DNA of 64,000 nt from assembly GCF_000183425.1 (NCBI RefSeq), contig NC_014759.1:3999001-4063000 (forward strand). Reading direction: 5' to 3'. Positions 61,074 to 64,000 of this stretch are shown piece by piece. Under the pieces are notes generated by a model. It worked only from the letters and a program-made list of their open reading frames with translations. It was not told the origin of the DNA and ran no database searches. Position 1 is the stretch's first letter. Each line of letters begins with the position of its first letter. The DNA comes from Marivirga tractuosa DSM 4126. GTDB lineage: Bacteria > Bacteroidota > Bacteroidia > Cytophagales > Cyclobacteriaceae. The position numbers were made by a program, and so were the translations under genes.

Positions 61074-62036
61074 ATGAGATATGCTATTATAATTTTATTA
61101 ACTCAGATAATGATTTCTTCATGCACTATGGATATCGAAGATTTTGCAGAGGGCAGAGAGGATATTCCAGAAATTATAAGAGACCGAATTTCAAAATCTG
61201 AACTAATTCAGAAAGATGATAGCATCATAATGATGATTTATGACTATTCGCAACTTATACCCACATTTGAAATCTATGATGAGGCCTTTACAATGCTAAC
61301 CAAAAATCATCTAATCAGATTTTATATGACGGAAGACGGAGAAGAAAACATTCAGAAAATTGATTTGCGAGAGTGCTTAAGTGTAAAAATAAAACCAATT
61401 TTTAAGCAACGTGATCATCTTACCTATCATGTAGAAGGAGAGCAATTGGGATCACACTGGTTCAGCGAAAAGACAAAAAGATATGAATTGGTAACGGAAA
61501 CAAATAGTGTATACTATGGTGGTGCCTCTAAAAATGAAAAGAAGCTTAAGGAAATGAACAATCTAATTATAGAAACATGGAAAAAGCAAGACAAGTACGA
61601 CAGTTTGAGGCAAATTTATCGCAATTTTTTTGATGAAAACGATAATCGAATAGTAACTGATGATGTTAAAATATCCAGAGAAAAACTGCAATCATTAAAA
61701 AAACGAATTAAACCTTATTCTGAAAAGATAGAAGATAAAACTGATTTGCTAATAATCGTTCGTCAAGGAAAAATTTTACAAGTTCAATACGACTACTTTG
61801 AGAAACAATTTAACATTTTGGAAATACAAGTTGAAAATATACCAAGTGATGAATCTGAAATTTCATCAATAGTCTTCTATTATATTGCATTAACAAAGGG
61901 GGGTAGAGAAAAACTAAAAATGCCTTATGAATACAAAACAGAGTTTAAGAAAATAACTTATTTAAATGCAGAAAAAATATATGCAAAAAGTATTGAAGAC
62001 ATTTTAGAAAAATACTATCAACAATCGGAAAAATAA
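61074..62036 (+). CDS. Unknown lipoprotein (cassette 2)
   Basis: 320 aa. The signal MRYAIIILLTQIMISSC gives a lipobox ISSC with Cys17. The mature protein is charged and mixed alpha/beta (DDSIIMMIYDYSQLIPTFEIYDEAFTML, YDSLRQIYRNFFDENDN), with no recognised motif. It starts 39 bases after the attC-like boundary GTTATAC at 61029 and lies alone in its cassette, without a promoter that I can recognise. It may be surface- or periplasm-facing. Function unknown. Confidence 0.7.
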   Translation: MRYAIIILLTQIMISSCTMDIEDFAEGREDIPEIIRDRISKSELIQKDDSIIMMIYDYSQLIPTFEIYDEAFTMLTKNHLIRFYMTEDGEENIQKIDLRECLSVKIKPIFKQRDHLTYHVEGEQLGSHWFSEKTKRYELVTETNSVYYGGASKNEKKLKEMNNLIIETWKKQDKYDSLRQIYRNFFDENDNRIVTDDVKISREKLQSLKKRIKPYSEKIEDKTDLLIIVRQGKILQVQYDYFEKQFNILEIQVENIPSDESEISSIVFYYIALTKGGREKLKMPYEYKTEFKKITYLNAEKIYAKSIEDILEKYYQQSEK

Positions 62037-62040
62037 AGAA

Positions 62041-62237
62041 GTATAACATTCTGTCATAAATCATGGCTGTTAGTAGGTTATTGTTCCTTCAGCTCTTTGT
62101 AGAAAGCCCGGCAATCCGCAGGCTTGCCTTATTGGTGAAAGTTAATTTAATAAGCCAATCCTGCGGATTGCCTCGGTAGTTAACGCAAATTTTTATACTT
62201 TTAATCAGCCACGAATTTATACAGTGGCGTTAGATCC
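62041..62237 (+). other. attC-like site 2
   Basis: Starts GTATAAC (62041-62047) and ends GTTAGAT (62231-62237), a perfect GTTRRRY. The arms ATTCTGTCATAAATCATGGC (from 62048) and CAGCCACGAATTTATACAG (from 62208) pair imperfectly. A nested inverted repeat (GGCAATCCGCAGG with CCTGCGGATTGCC) fills the centre. GAAGTATAAC at 62038-62047 is the exact 10-nt complement of the start of cassette 2. Confidence 0.78.
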
Positions 62238-62243
62238 AATACC

Positions 62244-62813
62244 ATGATTCGATATTTTCTACTAATTATCATAATGTCTGCATGCTCTCCTAGTAACGAG
62301 GATTGTTTGAAAAAACTGAACAATGAGCTTGATTCTAAGTATGCTGAACCTCTTGACGAGTTGACCCTCGAATTTGAACGGATTGTGATGAAATCAGACG
62401 GTTCAAGTTTCCCTGATAAATGTAGAAATTTCCTAAAACCGCTTGCGTCTGGGAAGGATCAAGAATTCTACTCGAAAATTGTCAAGAGAGAGGAGCTTGT
62501 CAATGCTGTTGCAGGATTGGACACTATGATTTTCAAGTATGAATTCCATACAACGGATAGCCTCTCAACTAGGAAACATATTTCGAACAAATGGAATAGT
62601 AATTTTATCAAAGCACTATCAACCTTAAAAGAATGTGACGAATTGATTTCCGGATATGTAGAAACTATAGTGGAAACTGGAGGATTAGGACCTGTTCTAG
62701 TGGCGAATGGAGCAATTATGAATTACAGTGATGAAGATTTCAACAACCCAATTGTCAAGCGAATACTAGCAGTGGAAGTTCTTCTACCCTATCTGACATA
62801 TTCTCCTGAATAA
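62244..62813 (+). CDS. Unknown lipoprotein (cassette 3)
   Basis: 189 aa. The signal MIRYFLLIIIMSAC gives a short lipobox with Cys14. The mature part is helical: EDCLKKLNNELDSKYAEPLDELTLEFERIV, then a middle region and a C-terminal GGLGPVLVANGAIMNYSDEDFNNPIVKRILAVEVLLPYL. No family is recognised. The start codon is 6 bases after the cassette boundary GTTAGAT at 62231, so the gene fills its cassette tightly. Confidence 0.7.
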   Translation: MIRYFLLIIIMSACSPSNEDCLKKLNNELDSKYAEPLDELTLEFERIVMKSDGSSFPDKCRNFLKPLASGKDQEFYSKIVKREELVNAVAGLDTMIFKYEFHTTDSLSTRKHISNKWNSNFIKALSTLKECDELISGYVETIVETGGLGPVLVANGAIMNYSDEDFNNPIVKRILAVEVLLPYLTYSPE

Positions 62814-62819
62814 AAATGT

Positions 62820-63033
62820 CTCTAACATTACCTAAAAATGCATTCGCTAACTGCATTTAGCAAAGTGAGGAATTACTTCGCCACAAAGCCAAACATTTAG
62901 ATGCATTTAAAGAAAAGGCAAACAAAGTGCTTCTCTCCTTTTACTGCTTTGCAATTGTAGTTATGGTTTGGCTTTGCTACTTTAGTACTTCGTCAGCGAA
63001 GTGTGGCAAACGCATTTTAGCATGGCGTTAGCG
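62820..63033 (+). other. attC-like site 3
   Basis: Starts CTCTAAC (62820-62826) and ends GTTAGCG (63027-63033). TCTAAC is the exact 6-nt complement of the start of cassette 3 (GTTAGA at 62231); the next base differs. The long interior folds with several nested arms, including AAGCCAAACAT with ATGGTTTGGCTT and ACTTCGCCAC with GCGAAGTGTGGC. At 214 bases it is among the long attC sites. Confidence 0.72.
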
Positions 63034-63036
63034 AGA

Positions 63037-63477
63037 ATGAAGGTTCTAATTTACATACCAATCTTAATAGCAGTTCTTTCTGGTTGCAGTGAACCTGCCA
63101 CGGAAAATCAGAAGTATCAAGTCTCTGTAGACTACGAATATGATATGTCACGAATCAATAGACCTTCTAACAGACTATCAAAAAACACCTTATATCTGTT
63201 TTTTGAACAAATTTTTGAGCAGGATACGATTGATATCTATTTAAATACTAAGAAAACTTCGGAGCGTAAAATCATAACGACTGAAGATATGCTCGCTCTT
63301 GCTGACGTCTTCGAATTTAAGAATATAGAAGCAATTCATTCTATCAAAATTCGAATGAATTCAGGACCAATATTATCAATAAATACAGAGAACAACGAAA
63401 AGAATATATGGCGGGTAGGCTTTTGGTCGGATACTTTAAGGGCTCTACCTTTAAGAAGTCCTCCTATTTATGACTGA
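63037..63477 (+). CDS. Unknown lipoprotein (cassette 4)
   Basis: 146 aa from the ATG at 63037. A longer frame starts upstream at 63001, but it would run back into the attC-like site. The signal MKVLIYIPILIAVLSGC gives lipobox LSGC with Cys17. The mature protein is short and polar (SEPATENQKYQVSVDYEYDM, KKTSERKIITTEDMLALADVF) with no recognised motif. The start is 3 bases after the cassette boundary GTTAGCG. It is the third lipoprotein cassette in a row. Confidence 0.7.
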   Translation: MKVLIYIPILIAVLSGCSEPATENQKYQVSVDYEYDMSRINRPSNRLSKNTLYLFFEQIFEQDTIDIYLNTKKTSERKIITTEDMLALADVFEFKNIEAIHSIKIRMNSGPILSINTENNEKNIWRVGFWSDTLRALPLRSPPIYD

Positions 63478-63481
63478 CTCT

Positions 63482-63724
63482 CGCTAACATGGCATAAAAC
63501 CCATTTGCTCACCACCCTGTAGAAAAGTGTCTGCTAAATAGCCCGTAATTTATGCTTGCTTTCCATAGCGGGCAACTAAAGATACTGCCTTTGGGCAATT
63601 ATGGCACTTATTTATTCTGAGCTTTTGCAATTAATGAAGTGTATCAGTTTGTGGAGAAAGCATAAATTACTACTTTCAGTATTTCATAGCCTAGTATAAC
63701 AAACGGGTTTTATACAGGTTGGCA
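63482..63724 (+). other. attC-like site 4
   Basis: Starts CGCTAAC (63482-63488) and ends GTTGGCA (63718-63724). CTCGCTAAC (63480-63488) is the exact 9-nt complement of GTTAGCGAG at the start of cassette 4 (63027). The arms ATGGCATAAAACCCATTTG (from 63489) and AAACGGGTTTTATACAG (63701-63717) pair. The last core triplet departs from GTTRRRY. Confidence 0.72.
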
Positions 63725-63784
63725 ACAATAGCGCTCCTTGCAATTGATTCGAATTTGGTGTATATTTACATCAAACTTTAAATT

Positions 63785-64000
63785 ATGGCACGTCAAAGTA
63801 TTTCATTTACCGAACCGAATGACGAGTGGTTAAAATCCCAAGTCGACAGTCAGGAATATTCAAGCAAAAGCGAATTAGTGAACGATTTAATCCGACAAGC
63901 AAGAAGCCAACAAAAGCAAATTGATTGGATTAAAGCAAAACTTGAAAAATCGGAGAAAAGTGGTTTTACAGATGCAACTAAAGAACAGATTTTAGCAGAA
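63785..64000 (+). CDS. ParD-like ribbon-helix-helix antitoxin (cassette 5, cut by window end)
   Basis: 72 codons up to the window edge. MARQSISFTEPNDEWLKSQV followed by EYSSKSELVNDLIRQARSQQKQIDWIKAKLEK is the ribbon-helix-helix start of CopG/ParD-type antitoxins, which bind DNA as dimers and neutralise a ParE-type toxin. The usual length is about 80 residues, so only the end is missing. A toxin gene should follow just outside the window. Toxin-antitoxin cassettes are common in chromosomal integrons, where they stabilise the array. Confidence 0.8.
   Translation, partial: MARQSISFTEPNDEWLKSQVDSQEYSSKSELVNDLIRQARSQQKQIDWIKAKLEKSEKSGFTDATKEQILAE

Noticed and set aside
60998..61201. 67-codon plus-strand frame at the second cassette boundary
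   Set aside because: It overlaps attC-like site 1 and the start of the lipoprotein gene in another frame, and has no signal or domain.
1..64000. tRNA or rRNA genes
   Set aside because: No cloverleaf or rRNA-like stretch was recognised in the intergenic regions; this was by eye only.

Overview
The window looks like a chromosomal segment of an AT-rich Bacteroidota, probably Cytophagales and possibly close to Marivirga (genus is inference). The reasons are a PorV/PorQ-family gene overlapping a PorU-type type IX secretion sortase, TAnnTTYG-type -7 boxes, a DUF5916 barrel, a FecR-domain lipoprotein and large duplicated FtsX/MacB-type permeases. No rRNA or tRNA gene was recognised.

1-20.7 kb is mostly housekeeping: a cut-off MFS transporter, a flavodoxin-family oxidoreductase, etfB-etfA with a bifunctional nuclease, a CCA-adding/poly(A) polymerase-family enzyme, a TPR protein with an orphan solute-binding protein and membrane protein, OsmC, a eukaryote-like glycogen branching enzyme, an orphan FecR lipoprotein, an S9 peptidase and a DUF5916 barrel. 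An NtrC-family sigma-54 activator and its NtrY-like kinase follow on the minus strand.

20.7-29.2 kb is an accessory island: a 21-bp minisatellite, DUF1801 and VOC proteins, a three-gene toxin-antitoxin cluster, two unknown proteins, and a tightly coupled three-gene operon ending in a putative PD-(D/E)XK nuclease. The accessory units are separated by repeated intergenic modules, two of which carry stems that differ in sequence but keep pairing.

29.2-50 kb is an export locus: a HlyD-type adaptor, two LolD/MacB-type ATPases, six consecutive paralogous permeases of about 800 aa and a TolC-family protein. Three transcription units start with a palindrome (CGTCCG-N4-CGGACG type) centred 82-85 bp upstream of a -24/-12 promoter. 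The same palindrome precedes the regulator gene, which links the two-component pair to the exporter across the island.

50-58.6 kb holds a deacetylase, a CPBP protease, a MarR regulator and the porV/porU-like pair. From about 58.78 kb to the end there is an integron-like gene-cassette array without a visible integrase. Four attC-like sites each start with a sequence complementary to the beginning of their own cassette (9, 10, 6 and 9 nt matches). The cassettes carry a membrane HerA-type ATPase, three different lipoproteins and, cut by the window end, a ParD-like antitoxin. This array and the three-gene nuclease operon are the most interesting parts.
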